From Hymenopus coronatus (lineage: Eukaryota; Arthropoda; Insecta; Mantodea; Hymenopodidae), in NCBI GenBank assembly GCA_030762935.1, contig CM060897.1, positions 108,776,176 to 108,840,175 of the forward strand: 64,000 nucleotides of DNA, given 5' to 3'. Shown here piece by piece: positions 1 to 10,198 of this stretch. The translations under genes were made by a program, and so were the position numbers. The notes beneath the pieces were generated by a model. It saw only the letters and a list, made by a program, of their open reading frames with translations. It made no database searches and was not told where the DNA came from. The stretch's first letter is position 1, and every line of letters starts with the position of its first letter.

Positions 1-2337
1 TTGGCTGTGCCGTTTTGTTGGAGGCAGCACGTGTGCTAAGTACCATATACGACTCAACGCAAAGGCACTACAAAACCACACACGTTGTATCAAGTTCAGC
101 ATCCTCGACTTTTGACCGTATAGTACACCAGTAAAGTATTAATGCATGACGTCCAATTATAGTCCCGCAGGTCTTCGTCGTCGCCACTGAAGTAAATCCC
201 AAGAATTTTTGTGCGTTGCACAGTGGGTATTCCCAACACCGTGGTATCCGGAGGATGCGGCCCAATGGGAAGACTTTCAGATTTCCTCAAATTAAACGTC
301 ATCCCCGCACATTGGGCGTATTTCTGTAAACAGCTTCGTAGATACGTGACATCCTGCTCGTCGGTAATCATCACCGTAAGATCATCGGCATAGGCCCTAA
401 CGGCTAGTTTCTTTCCATAGACCTCCAGACCCGTTATCGTAGATTGCAGCTGTCGGAGCAAAGGATCGATGTATACAGCAAATAACAACATTGATAGGGA
501 ACAACCTTGGCGGACGGATCTGTTGACCGGTATGGTGGCAGTGAGAAACCCATTGCATTGAATCCTAGATAGCGCAGTGTCATATAGTGCCCGAAGGAGG
601 TGATATAATTTGTCCGGCACTTGCAATGACTCCAAACGTGCCCAAAGACCCTCGTGAACCACATTATCAAATGCTTTCTCAAGGTCCAGGTTTACCAGCG
701 CAGCAGAGCGGATTTCTTGGCGACAATGAAGAATACAGTCTCGCAAAGCTGCTACGGTATGGTGCATAGCCGCACCTCCGCACACCACAGCCTGCTGCTC
801 ACTAAGCAAGGGCACTAGCCATACTTGTAGCCTACGGGCGATTATTTTTGCAAACAGCTTATAGTCGCAATTGAGTAAGGTGATGGGCCGATAATCTGCT
901 GGCCGGCTGGGCGTGGCGGTCTTTGGGAGTTGTAGAACCATCCCATCTCCAAATGTAGGGGGCGGGTTTTCATCCCTCCAGATTTCTTGAAACATCAGAA
1001 CAAGTTCTTTCTTAATAAACCGCCAACAATGTTTATAGAACTCATATGGCAGCCCATCTGGTCCGGATGCCGCATGAGGATTGGCTGTCTGAATCGCAGT
1101 GAGCAACTACGTCTCCTTCAGCATGGGAGTAGGCGACCGTTGTAAACCTCCCTGCACAACTGACACGTATTTGGACATATACGACTGAATTAAATCCACC
1201 ATATCCACCGGTCTGGCAAAGCGCTGGGTGTAATAAGAATGCAATACACGAAGAATCCCTGTAGTGGTCGTAACCTCTTAACCCTCATCTAGCAATTTGG
1301 TAACAAACGCTCTGCGACCTTGCCTACGCTCCTTCGCCAGGAAGAAGAAACCCATTTTTTCACCATAAACCATTTCTGCTGTACGTATTCTGGCTAAGGT
1401 TCCCTGGAGCTCTTGCGTTTTACGGTGCTGGATATGAGCCTTGACCTCCCGGAGCTGACAGTGTACGTTCTCCCCATGTTGTTGGCGCAGATGTAAATCT
1501 TGTAGCACTTCAAGATAAAAATCCAAAATTTCTTTCCGAGCTAACGCTCTACGACACGCTGCGGCTTTAAAAAGGAGCGTATCGCTGGCTTCACCTTATA
1601 GATCCACCATGCTGCCTTATTGGGAGAGCGCTGAAAGGACTTCTGCAAATTGGACCAACATTTTTGGAATTCTATCAGGACCTCTGTCATCTGTAAGTAA
1701 GGAGCAATTAAGCTTCCACAACCCTGGACCACTACGATGTATCTCCGCACGACCTACAACGGCATGACTGGCCGACTGGACCCGTACGAAGGTGTACATC
1801 ACAGCAGTACCGTGCTTGAATTCTAAGCTATCCACCAATTGAAACTGGTCCACTAACTGCTGCAATGCAATACAACCATTAAAGGCCCCTTTTTGGTCCT
1901 TGGCTGCTAGCGTACAGTTAAAATCCCCAACCAATAAGAATGGGGAACTCCGAGGAATATGAGTTAAAAGCTCCTGTCGAAAAAAAATCCTCTCGTTGTT
2001 TTCGCTTGTTGCTTCCCGCCGGGGCATAGATATTTACGAAGGTAACACCATCATACTCCGCGGAGAGGATTCTACCTGAAGGATGATAGGCAAAGTCGTG
2101 TAGGGGCAATCCCTGGCGGTATACAATAGCCGTCCCAGTACCACCCGGGCCTAAATTAGTCTCATAGTCACATCCATATAAAAAGTCCATATTATAAACA
2201 TTCACCTCTTGAAGAAAGCAAACATCAACATCATTACTACTCAGAAAATCCCGAAGCAGCTGTTGTTTAACTGGTTGACGCAACCCATTCACATTAAGTG
2301 ACGCCCAAATTTGAATTCCAACTGGCATGCAGGGCAA
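1..2337 (-). pseudogene. LINE ORF2: endonuclease plus reverse transcriptase, frameshifted
   Basis: ORF2 starts at 2337 (MPCMPVGIQIWASLNVNGL). The endonuclease shows WASLNVNGL, CFLQEV, GGTGTAIVYRQG, VNIYAPAGSNKR and, in another frame, GDFNC. The frame changes near 1980 at a run of eight A (plus strand). SAS is joined to HAVVGRAEIH near 1750, where a deletion of catalytic-domain sequence is likely. Further stops occur near 1535, 1278 and 1110. The RT occupies 1106-96 and retains its core: the DLEKAFDNV block with catalytic Asp, the RQGCSLS block, and YADD at about 377-393. Similarity continues in a shifted frame to position 1. The parental product would nick target DNA and copy the LINE RNA; this copy cannot make it intact. 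Confidence 0.88.
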
Positions 2338-2403
2338 AGAAAGGTACTCACAATCTCATGACCAATGTCGTGATACCAAACAGGAATTAGGACACGTGCC
2401 AGG

Positions 2404-3570
2404 TCAATCCGGGGAGTACAATGTCCGCACCCTCGTGAGGATCGTCCTTAGTATGCTTGTAGCAACGCCGTGGTCCTCATCGGCGTCATTGACATGTTCA
2501 GTCGGCCTCTTACCGGAATCACTGGCCTTCACTATGCGACCGTCAGGAAAATCGTGAAGAAATCGTTGCACACCCGCGCCACCAGCTGGCGAAGACGATA
2601 ACAAACAGGCATCAATATGGCGGTCTACCGGCTGGAACTGGAGGCGAGGGTCGCGAGCAGATACAGAAACTCTGGTCGGCGTACCCAAGTTGCGGGTCGT
2701 GTCTTCAGACACTTCAGGTACGTCGCTATCATTCGCCCTGCGGTCAATATCCTGTTGTACGGTGTCCTGTACATGCTGGACATCATCCGGAATCACCACA
2801 CTGTCCCCCTCTAAAGGTAACTCCTCTCCCTCATCCAACTGTCGTTGTACAGTCATTACCTCCACTTGGGTTTCCATTGATGACCCGGGCGTGTGCATAA
2901 CATCCTGCTGTTCATCCACCAGTAAGGTAGCCGGAGCACCCACTGCCTCGCTGAAGGTTGCCGGACGATTTCTAGGTTGCAGAGACAACCGAGTAGCTCT
3001 AAAGGGACAATCCGCTTTTAAATGCGTCGTCTCACGGCACAAATGACAGGCTTGCTGCTGTCCGGTATAGGCTATAGATATCACATAAGTATCAATAACC
3101 AAGGTAGCCGGTATATTGCACTTAATACCCATTTTCACGGTATACACGCCATTGTTAGCTGGAAGCAGATAATGAGGGTGCCATTTCTCACGTCGTATAT
3201 CAAATACCTTACCGTATTTAGACAATTCTTGTGACAAAACTGCGCTAGGCACCTCCGGTGGGAGGTTGAAAACTCGCACATTAACAATTTGCTGGTCACC
3301 CGGCGTGAGTTTTACTTTGGAGACTTCCCCAGATTCACATGTAAAGTTTTGTTCTTCAGTGTAACGTTCTATGAATTTATCATATAATAACGTGGAAACT
3401 AACTTGACATAAATAGCACGTTCACGACTATTGAGCTGAAGCGTGTCCACTTGATCCGGTTTTAAAGCCAGAAAATTTACCAAGCATTGATGTACTTCTA
3501 GTGCAGACGGTCTAGTTGCTTCTATGTCAAACTGAATTTTAATAGTATTTACCCGCTTATATACGGCCAT
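2404..3570 (-). CDS. LINE ORF1 (gag-like RNA-binding protein)
   Basis: An intact 388-residue ORF starts at the ATG at 3570 (MAVYKRVNTIK) and is the nucleic-acid-binding protein of the LINE. The middle (residues about 95-170) contains a VRVFNLPPEVP...LSKYGKVFDI stretch resembling an RRM-like fold. It is followed near residues 175-190 by one CCHC zinc knuckle, C-HL-C-RETT-H-LKAD-C, the spacing typical of gag and LINE ORF1 proteins. The C-terminal third is acidic and low in structure. ORF1 is full length while ORF2 is degraded, which suggests a fairly young insertion with few mutations or chance survival. About 66 bases separate it from the ORF2 start. Confidence 0.85.
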   Translation of the reverse strand: MAVYKRVNTIKIQFDIEATRPSALEVHQCLVNFLALKPDQVDTLQLNSRERAIYVKLVSTLLYDKFIERYTEEQNFTCESGEVSKVKLTPGDQQIVNVRVFNLPPEVPSAVLSQELSKYGKVFDIRREKWHPHYLLPANNGVYTVKMGIKCNIPATLVIDTYVISIAYTGQQQACHLCRETTHLKADCPFRATRLSLQPRNRPATFSEAVGAPATLLVDEQQDVMHTPGSSMETQVEVMTVQRQLDEGEELPLEGDSVVIPDDVQHVQDTVQQDIDRRANDSDVPEVSEDTTRNLGTPTRVSVSARDPRLQFQPVDRHIDACLLSSSPAGGAGVQRFLHDFPDGRIVKASDSGKRPTEHVNDADEDHGVATSILRTILTRVRTLYSPD

Positions 3571-3740
3571 TTTAATTCTTTACCACCTTCTCGGAAGAAG
3601 AATGAAGGTGCCCAATTAAGTAAAACGCCTGCCCGCTTTCACAACCGGCAGAGACGCCGTAACAAACAATCCACTCACGGCAGTGAAGACTGATTCCACT
3701 TACTTTACACAGACAACCTCACTGTACGTCGTGCAGCGAG

Positions 3741-4980
3741 CCACTCTAGATTAGGCACCTATGGTGTTAAATGTGTAAAAAGTGTTATCTTGCAAGGAAA
3801 TGTCCTTGAGTATATTATGGAAAACGCGAGGACATTTCTAGTACGCATGTGTCCAAAACATGCAAATTGTAGTAGACTTCGAGTTGAATTGATACGCGAC
3901 GTTAAAGAGGTCAGTGATGAAGTTGTCAAGCGATGAGATGGTAGTCAAACTTTTGCTAATTAGTAATCGAATGATTACGAAGGCAGACTACCTAATTTTT
4001 CTTCGTATTTCGGGTGGAGTATAGTGTGAAGAAAGTATTGTCATATGGACGATAAATGGGACAATTATATGCTAAGCTACGATCCACACATACTACTTAA
4101 ACAAAGGATTACGACAGAAAACTGAATTCGAATTCCTGTAGTTACGGAGTCCATTTTACGAGGTGGATGGCAAATTCTTAGGCTCCTAGGGACTAACTAT
4201 ACGAGGTGAAGGAGACTATTTAAAGAGTGGTCATCCCTGGCGATCTGCAGCAGTGTTCCTAGAAATGAAACAGGTTCATCTTAGCCGTCACTTCTGCCAA
4301 AATATGGAAAATTTAAGGTGGGTGATCTGTGTAGTACAACCCTGTGCTTAGAATACAAGTGATGGAAATTTCACCTTGGAAGGAAATCTGTCAAGGTAAG
4401 GCAAACATTTCTTTATCTGAATGGTCCAGCTTAGGCAGTGCAACTCTGATCAGGTAGAAATTCAGGATTGAAATTCAGGTTTGTTGAGTAAACATCAGAT
4501 AAAGACAATTTACAGGCCTAGAAAGCACATTAAGTTAATGTATGAAGAATCCATTTGGAAAATTCACAAGCTTTATTGAGATCTTAAAGTGACTCATCTA
4601 TGAAATTTGACTAAAAATTCTGAACAATTTAAAAATTTTTTTTTTAAAAATTCAAGAAACTAAATCATTTTTCCTACTTGGGTAATTTAACTACTAATTA
4701 ACTGAAGTTATACATGGGTAGGCGCTTGCTTATTAATAGACACTCCTAACCTTAAACCTTGTTTTCTCTCAATCATTTTTCCAACAATTTTCTACACTCA
4801 AAACGTTACACAACATGCAAGTTTTAATTAATCTGTTTCAAATAGTGTATACTGTCCCTCAAAAGCAAAAGAAAATGATCATAAACTTTTTCGAAATAAT
4901 TCTGAAATTTTGAGAAATAAATTATGACATTTTGAAAATCGAGTGCTTTTCTACACTAATTAAGACTGATATATAAAAAA
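3741..4980. other. Unannotated AT-rich stretch
   Basis: I see no coding, RNA or recognisable repeat signal here. The sequence is AT-rich and contains an A/T tract near 4620-4650. The LINE 5' untranslated region may extend into the first few hundred bases. Confidence 0.4.
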
Positions 4981-5831
4981 TGTATGGGTTACATTCATAT
5001 TATTTCTCTACATCTCTGCAACAAATTATTGTTAAAAAACTTATTCTTCTATTTAAGTAAAAGGGAAATAAGAGAGCACCATGGGTTAAAGCGATAGCCA
5101 AATGCTGGTTGCTGTGATTGAGGTTCCTTTTTCTGTGAGGCCAGGTGTTAACAAATGCCTGTATGAGAAAAGTTTTAAGTATTTTAAAACTGAAACCTAT
5201 AACAAGCAATACCTTTAAAACGGTTAACTCCACGAAAAATGTGTATGACATAAATTGTGTATTTTAAGGAGATCTATATTTTTTGTGTAGTATGTTCTGT
5301 CTATCTCTAACGGTTTAACTGTTATGCAAAATTCAGAAAAAAAAAATCACAAGAATAACGAGTTCTTCAGAGGCTATTCCCAGGAAATCCAAGATATACA
5401 TTTTGTCATGTAAATATAAGACATTTTAATTGAAAGCGTTAATCATATTTGAGAAAACCAACACTTTTGAAATTTGTTTCATGTAAAGGGAGGATACCGC
5501 CTGCGGTGCCATTAGTAGTTAAAGCGGGCGTTAAACACTACCAAAAAAAAAAAAAAAAAAATGTAAAGGGAGGTTGGAGGTAGTGGGTTTCTTGAAAATC
5601 TTCGTGTCGCATCTTTGGAAGATACTGAACTTAAATATATTTCACGGACTTCTCGTTTTTGAGCCATGCTGCCCACATCAAGACACGCACACGGACATTT
5701 TTTAAAAATGTTTTTTTTTTTGTCTCAGGGGCTCCAAAACATATATTTCCGAGTAAATCTCGGTATCGAATTCTTTGGTGCAATACAATACCTTCTCTAT
5801 ACACCATGTACATAGTATGTGTAGAGAAAGT
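4981..5831 (+). mobile_element. HER element, nearly full length
   Basis: The copy starts after an A-run with a degenerate TGTATGGGTTACATTCATAT end and continues with TTTCTCTACATCTCTGC. It ends with TATGTGTAGAGAAAGT followed by an A-run. It is a type-1 copy, with start TCTCTACA matching end TGTAGAGA. A 67-bp retroposon tail with its 13-bp target duplication interrupts it at 5494-5560. Short chance reading frames overlap its end on both strands; none is shared between copies as a protein. Confidence 0.85.
5494..5560 (+). mobile_element. 67-bp truncated SINE insertion with 13-bp TSD
   Basis: The insert begins ATACCGCCTGCGG, continues AAAGCGGGCGTTAAACAC and ends in an A-tract. It is flanked by perfect 13-bp duplications ATGTAAAGGGAGG at 5481-5493 and 5561-5573, the mark of target-primed reverse transcription. 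It is the last 48 or so bases of the SINE family seen at 20934-21165. Insertion into a HER copy makes it younger than that copy. Confidence 0.9.
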
Positions 5832-6131
5832 AAAAATATTATAATATGACAGAACTATTTGTGAACTCATTTTCTATAAATCTGGATTTGTTATGTGAAT
5901 ATTATTAAAAATGCATCACAGGGTCAGTTTTATTGTCATAATGAATTTGGACAACAAAAGTATTATTTAAATAAGAATGCAAGCTAGAATTTTGATACAA
6001 GACAAAAGTATTGACCAGTATTTAGGGCCAAAGTCACAACATGGCTGTGCTTTTACACACCAGCAGAAGCTGTGTAGCACCTGCAACGTTTTCTTTGGTC
6101 TGTCTTCGCATTGAAGATTTAAAAGCTTCCA
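5832..6131. other. Unannotated stretch
   Basis: AT-rich sequence between a HER copy and the next retroposon tail, with no recognisable gene or repeat. Confidence 0.4.
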
Positions 6132-6145
6132 CCCATCTTTGTATT

Positions 6146-6208
6146 TTTTTTTTTTTTTTGGTAGTGTTTAACGCCCGCTTTAACTACTAATGGCATCGCA
6201 GGCGGTAC
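6146..6208 (-). mobile_element. 63-bp truncated SINE insertion with 14-bp TSD
   Basis: A poly-T tract is followed by GGTAGTGTTTAACGCCCGC and the complement of the same SINE tail seen at 5494-5560. Perfect 14-bp duplications CCCATCTTTGTATT lie at 6132-6145 and 6209-6222. The two inserts are 650 bp apart, in opposite orientation, and truncated at virtually the same nucleotide. Confidence 0.9.
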
Positions 6209-6237
6209 CCCATCTTTGTATTGGTATAAAATTGTTA

Positions 6238-7054
6238 TTATGCAGAACTTCGGCCGCTCTAAAAATTGAATAAAACTAAGTGTGATTGATTGACTTTGTA
6301 CTTCTGATGATGATTTCAGAGGTTTTATTTGTCGGAAAAGCTTGTTCTTTTTTATTATAGACAGATTCGGTGCATATTGGAACGGTTGATATTTTGCGTA
6401 TATGACGGATATTTACGAAATAATTATACATAAACGAGTAATATATGAATAATAAATGGTTTATAATGTGTAGGTTTATGCTGACATATTGGGTTTATAA
6501 TGAAAAAGCCTGGTTTCGTTGCTAGCGGAAAACTGTAACTGTTGGTATGCAAGAACGTCATCTATATGTCGCTCTTGGCGCCTAGTGAGACCCCGTAGGA
6601 ATAATTCACCGTTTAGTGTGACTAAAGTAGTTGTTGGAGGAGTATGTGAGTTTTGTTTTATTTTTTTATCTGTTTCTGTAGGCGAAACCATTGAGTCCGG
6701 TGGTTTTCAAATTTAGCGTGAGGTTAGGTTCGAATTCGTTTAGGTTAGTGTGTGTATATAAATTTACGTTTCTAATTTTCTATTGTGGTAGTACTTGGCG
6801 GAGAAATGTTTCAGAACATTATAAAACCATTTATTATTTATATAATACTCGTTTATGTATAATTATTTGGTAAATATCCGTCATATACGCAAAATAACAA
6901 CCGTTCCAGCATGCACACGAATCTGTCTATAATAAAAAAAAAAAGACAAGCTTTTTTCGACAAACAAAACCTTTGAAATCGTCATGAGAAAAACAAGTTC
7001 AATCAATCACACTTGGTTTTATTCAATTTTTAGAGCGGCCAAAGCTCTGCATAA
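6238..7054. mobile_element. Non-autonomous DNA transposon with ~235-bp terminal inverted repeats
   Basis: The left arm 6238-6469 and right arm 6816-7054 are long inverted copies. Both start TTATGCAGA(A/G)CTT and share CGCTCTAAAAATTGAATAAA and CATAAACGAGTA blocks. The outermost bases are flanked on each side by TTA (6235-6237 and 7055-7057), a 3-bp target duplication of the kind made by PIF/Harbinger elements. The 346-bp interior has no transposase motif. It holds a 71-residue minus-strand reading frame (6691-6476) without recognisable homology, and a GTGAGT...TTTCTGTAG pair that could be a captured host fragment. Superfamily assignment rests on the TSD alone. Confidence 0.8.
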
Positions 7055-7110
7055 TTACCATACATTTTAACAGTACCTATATCTTACACTGTGGATTTTA
7101 TAAATTTCAG

Positions 7111-7200
7111 CGGGGCATCATCTTCATATTTTTGACGAAATACTTGAGGAGTACAAGGACTTAAAACGCTATTGTGGTGAAAGTTCTGCATCTATCGCAG
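7111..7200 (+). CDS. Possible orphan coding exon (90 bp)
   Basis: The stretch is preceded by a plausible acceptor (TTTTATAAATTTCAG) and followed by GCAG|GTTAAAAT, an acceptable if weak donor. One frame is open throughout and of protein-like composition: GHHLHIFDEILEEYKDLKRY then CGESSASIA. The length is a multiple of three. I do not recognise the protein, and the strand is opposite to the DCX gene. It could be an exon of a nested gene, a relic carried by the neighbouring transposon, or chance. Confidence 0.25.
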
Positions 7201-7229
7201 GTTAAAATTTCAAAGACATGTAATAAAAA

Positions 7230-8070
7230 TCTAATGCTTTCCGTTTACATAACTTTCTTTAGCTGTTTCATATATAAACTATTCTTACTAAAGATCATTC
7301 TTTTATCTATTCATGCTAATCGAGATAAACATTAGCAGAATTGGTATTATTCTTGCGCTCTTGTAAGTATAAGGGAAATAAGGGAATACACTAGCCTAAA
7401 GCGATAGTCAAATCTTTTAAAAGCTGGTCGTTATGCGAAACAATTGAGGTTCGGTTCACTTTGCATGATCCTGTTTGAGAACAGTTAGTTTGTAATTGAA
7501 ACCAGTAATAATGAATATCTCGAAAACGGCCAACTCTACAAGAAAAACGTATATGGCATAAATTATGTGTTTTAACTAGATCTCATTTTTTGTGTAGTAG
7601 GTTTTTGTCTATCTCGTACGGTTTAACCGTTATGTAAAATTCTGCAAAACTCAACCAGAATAAAGAGCTCTTCAGAGGCTATTCACAGGAAATTCAAAAT
7701 ATACATTTATTTGTGATATGAACATCTTAATATACGGTATTTTAATCAAAATCGTTAGAACAATTTTTGAGAAAATTGAATTTTTCGAAAAATTGTCCAT
7801 GTAAAGGTAGCTGATGGTAAGGGGATTCTCTTTAAAATCTTCGAGTCACATCCTTGGAAGATACTGAACTTAAGTACCAAATTTGGTATTTAACCTACTT
7901 TTTGTTTCTGAACTATGCTGTCAACAGACAAATATACAGACGGACTTTTCTGAAAAAATACTCTATTCGAACTCAGGTGACCTCAAGTCATATATTTCCG
8001 GTGAAATCTCGATATCGAATACAAAACATTTTCTATCCATCATGTACATTGCACATACGCCAGAGGGAAG
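7230..8070 (+). mobile_element. HER element, type 2
   Basis: The copy starts TCTAATGCTTTCC with CTTTCTTTAGCTGTTTC and carries the conserved GCTAATCGAGATAAACATTA block near 7316. It ends at CATGTACATTGCACATACGCC followed by AGAGGGAAG, a degraded GCTAGAGAAAG. The start and end belong to the same (AGC/GCT) subfamily. The internal palindrome is present near 7868 as TTAAGTACCAAATTTGG then TATTTAA. Confidence 0.8.
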
Positions 8071-8129
8071 AAGAACTCGCTTGCCCGCCTGTCTTTCCAC
8101 AGTGCTCTTTACCAAAGTTTCGTTCCTTG

Positions 8130-8645
8130 AGGTCCTCAGTCTATAGGTTATCTAATTTATCGCGAACTAGCTGAATTATTAGCACAGCACGTGCATGTGC
8201 GTGGACTCTTGATATTACAGACAATGGTATATCTTAGCAATGAAGCCAATGTATGTCACGGTGTATAGCGTATTTATCTCAATGTTGTCGCTCTGCTCTT
8301 CTTCCGAAATTACGCGAAACCTACCGAATGGAGACGGGAGCCGAGCGCCCTAGAAAGGATGCACGCACGCTTTTGAATGTGATTCAGTAGTTCTCAAGCT
8401 CTTTTAATGCGTTTAACCTGGGATGTTAACTTCTTACTCCCGGCTACGCTCTGAACCGTTGGAGTTTTAGTTGCGCAGATCTCTCGGCTATGTCCTGTCG
8501 TACCTCCACTCTTCTCCTAAAAAAAGAAAGAATAAATCTCTCGACTATGCCTTGCGGCTTAGGGCCTTCAAAATGTGTTATACTTAGGCCCGGAATGTTA
8601 GTAACGCCACTGTTCGGCGGCATTTGTTATTCATAAAATGGTTCT
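8130..8645. repeat. Dispersed repeat mosaic
   Basis: The 8130-8340 part matches 18168-18360 (shared GCTAGCTGAAT, GTTGTC(G/A)CTCTG, TTCCGAA and GCGCGAAACCT blocks, allowing mismatches). The 8470-8645 part matches 12515-12670 (shared CTCGGCTATG and CGGCATTT...AGTCATAAA-type blocks). These are two interspersed repeats or two pieces of one element. No boundary or coding sequence is evident. Confidence 0.55.
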
Positions 8646-9784
8646 AATGTGAGTCATCGCAGTGGGATGCGTAAACAACACGGAAGAGTGGCGCGACGTA
8701 AAAGGATCCTTCGGAACGCGAGACTCTTCTCGCGGCATCATAATTCTTTTCGATATTTGAGATGTTTCTCCACGCTTCGATTCTCAGTATCTTCGGCAAG
8801 TTTCCAGAAAGTTTGCGACGTCATTTTCTTGCTATAAATGGATACAGGATTGCAGTGTTGTGAATTGTATTGAGTCGTGAGCAACTGGAATGCTGGCGCG
8901 CAGTGGTGCGCGAGCCATGGACGGCGTGCATCTGTAAACTAACTACGCTTCGAGTGAATTGTTTGCAGCAGTGAATTAAACAATGTATTTGTTTAATTCA
9001 CTGTGTTTGTAAACAATTTTGAGCCAATAAAGAAATTTGCTACAATATGTTGGCAGCTTTCCGTCTGCAGATGGCGTATCAGCGAAGTACCTGTGTTTTA
9101 TTACTTTGTATATTAACCTTTAATTGCATGATTTATTATGTTACTTATGCCGTTCTTCCTCTAATTCGCAAACCGTTATTTATATCCCAATCACCGGCAC
9201 GACAAGTGAAGCGACTTGAATAGTTGTGATCGTTAGTGTGATGCGTAATGTACTGTCCATCGTTCAAAGCCGAACGTTACGAGTTCGAGTTCCAGCGACT
9301 GCAGTCAGATATGCCTGTGATAGAGAATGGGGAGGGCCCAAGGAATATAACCGGTGTGATGGCACGCTTGGCTGCTGACGGGGCTACATTTGATTGCAGC
9401 TGCATGGATTTTGCTCTTTATTATTAAAAAGCACTACAGTTTTATTGCAAAAATATTACTAATTTTACAATACAAAGCAGTATTATTGCTGAAGATTAGT
9501 GTAATTCGAAATGAGCAAAAAGTCCATTAAAATACTAAAACCTTTGATTAATCATCTTTGTTGCATACGTGCAACATCACGCAATTAAGGTTTAAAACTT
9601 GAATGTTCCTAGAGAGGTAAGGATACATTAGGACACTGAAAAGGATGAACTATAAAACAAAGTGGCATTGCATCGTTATAACTTTTCTTGCGATACACAG
9701 GTGCTGCGACGTCACAATTCACTGTGTTGGTGGTCCTGTCCTCCTGACTTTTGCACAAGGATAAACGTATAGTTTCAGACTTAC
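8646..9784. other. Mostly unique intronic sequence
   Basis: No exon was identified here. The stretch contains one strong hairpin (8969-9003) and a nearby AATAAA at about 9026. A tRNA-like GAGTTCGAGTTCC box occurs near 9280, possibly a SINE relic. Confidence 0.4.
8969..9003. repeat. Perfect 15-bp inverted repeat with 5-nt loop
   Basis: CAGTGAATTAAACAA is followed by a 5-base loop and its exact complement TTGTTTAATTCACTG. It lies in unique-looking sequence, not in a HER copy. Confidence 0.9.
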
Positions 9785-10013
9785 CAGTAGAACGGATATC
9801 AGGATCAGCGTATAGTACTCGGGCTCGACTCTTGCTTCGTGCCCTTCTCTGTCGTGTTACACCTGCTGCCGGGATGATGTCGTCGCCAGGGTTGTGCGTG
9901 GCTGCCCTGGAACGAGATCTCCTCACTGGCGACGTGAGGGCGCCCAGACTCGTCGCGAGGTAGAACGTGTCTACGTCCGCGAACTCGTTCCTCAGCTGTG
10001 AAAAGCTTCGTAC
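9785..10013 (-). CDS. DCX-domain gene, exon C: end of doublecortin domain and basic tail
   Basis: The acceptor TTATTCAG|GTACGA lies at 10013 and the consensus donor CTACTG|GTAAGTC at 9785. The exon is 229 bp, entering in phase 0 and leaving in phase 1. It encodes [20 protein letters not shown], the last strand and helix of a doublecortin domain, where family members have a short acidic 'ddVF/Y' segment. About 50 residues rich in Ser and Arg follow ([22 protein letters not shown]), probably disordered and basic and able to touch microtubules; that is an inference. It follows in frame from the exon at 19547-19431. The next exon was not found in the window. A DCX-EMAP-like protein is one possibility. 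Confidence 0.88.
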
Positions 10014-10198
10014 CTGAATAACATAATATGGATTATCGGTCTTAATAAAACAGAGGTCATTGATCATTATAAAGATTTCATAGATGAAAAAGACAGCATT
10101 TAGAATACATTTAAGTGTCACCAAAAGAAATATCCAACAACATTGAGAATAACAAATAGATGTTATACCAATCTTGATTTTATTCAGGTTAGAAAACA

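Larger units (their letters stand above)
1..3740 (-). mobile_element. Non-LTR retrotransposon (LINE), 3' end beyond window edge
   Basis: A minus-strand LINE runs from about 3740 down through the left edge of the window. It has a gag-like ORF1 (3570-2404), then an ORF2 with an apurinic-type endonuclease and a reverse transcriptase, in the standard LINE order. The RT context (SGPDGLPYEFYK, LLNCDYKLFAKIIARRL) resembles the L1/Tx1 group, which is a judgement from motif style only. Coding similarity still continues at position 1 in a phrase like RIWYLAHVLPP, so the 3' end lies outside. The 5' boundary is soft: sequence above 3570 is non-coding and no target duplication could be paired because the other end is missing. 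ORF2 is broken, so this copy is dead. Confidence 0.9.

Noticed and set aside
1278..1750. Separate small proteins suggested by frames 1526-1278 and 1750-1541
   Set aside because: They are consecutive frameshifted pieces of the same LINE ORF2 between endonuclease and reverse transcriptase.
6716..6760. Telomere-type TTAGG repeats (GAGGTTAGGTTCG...TTTAGGTTAG)
   Set aside because: Only three scattered motifs, not a tandem array; they fit the interior of the long-TIR element.
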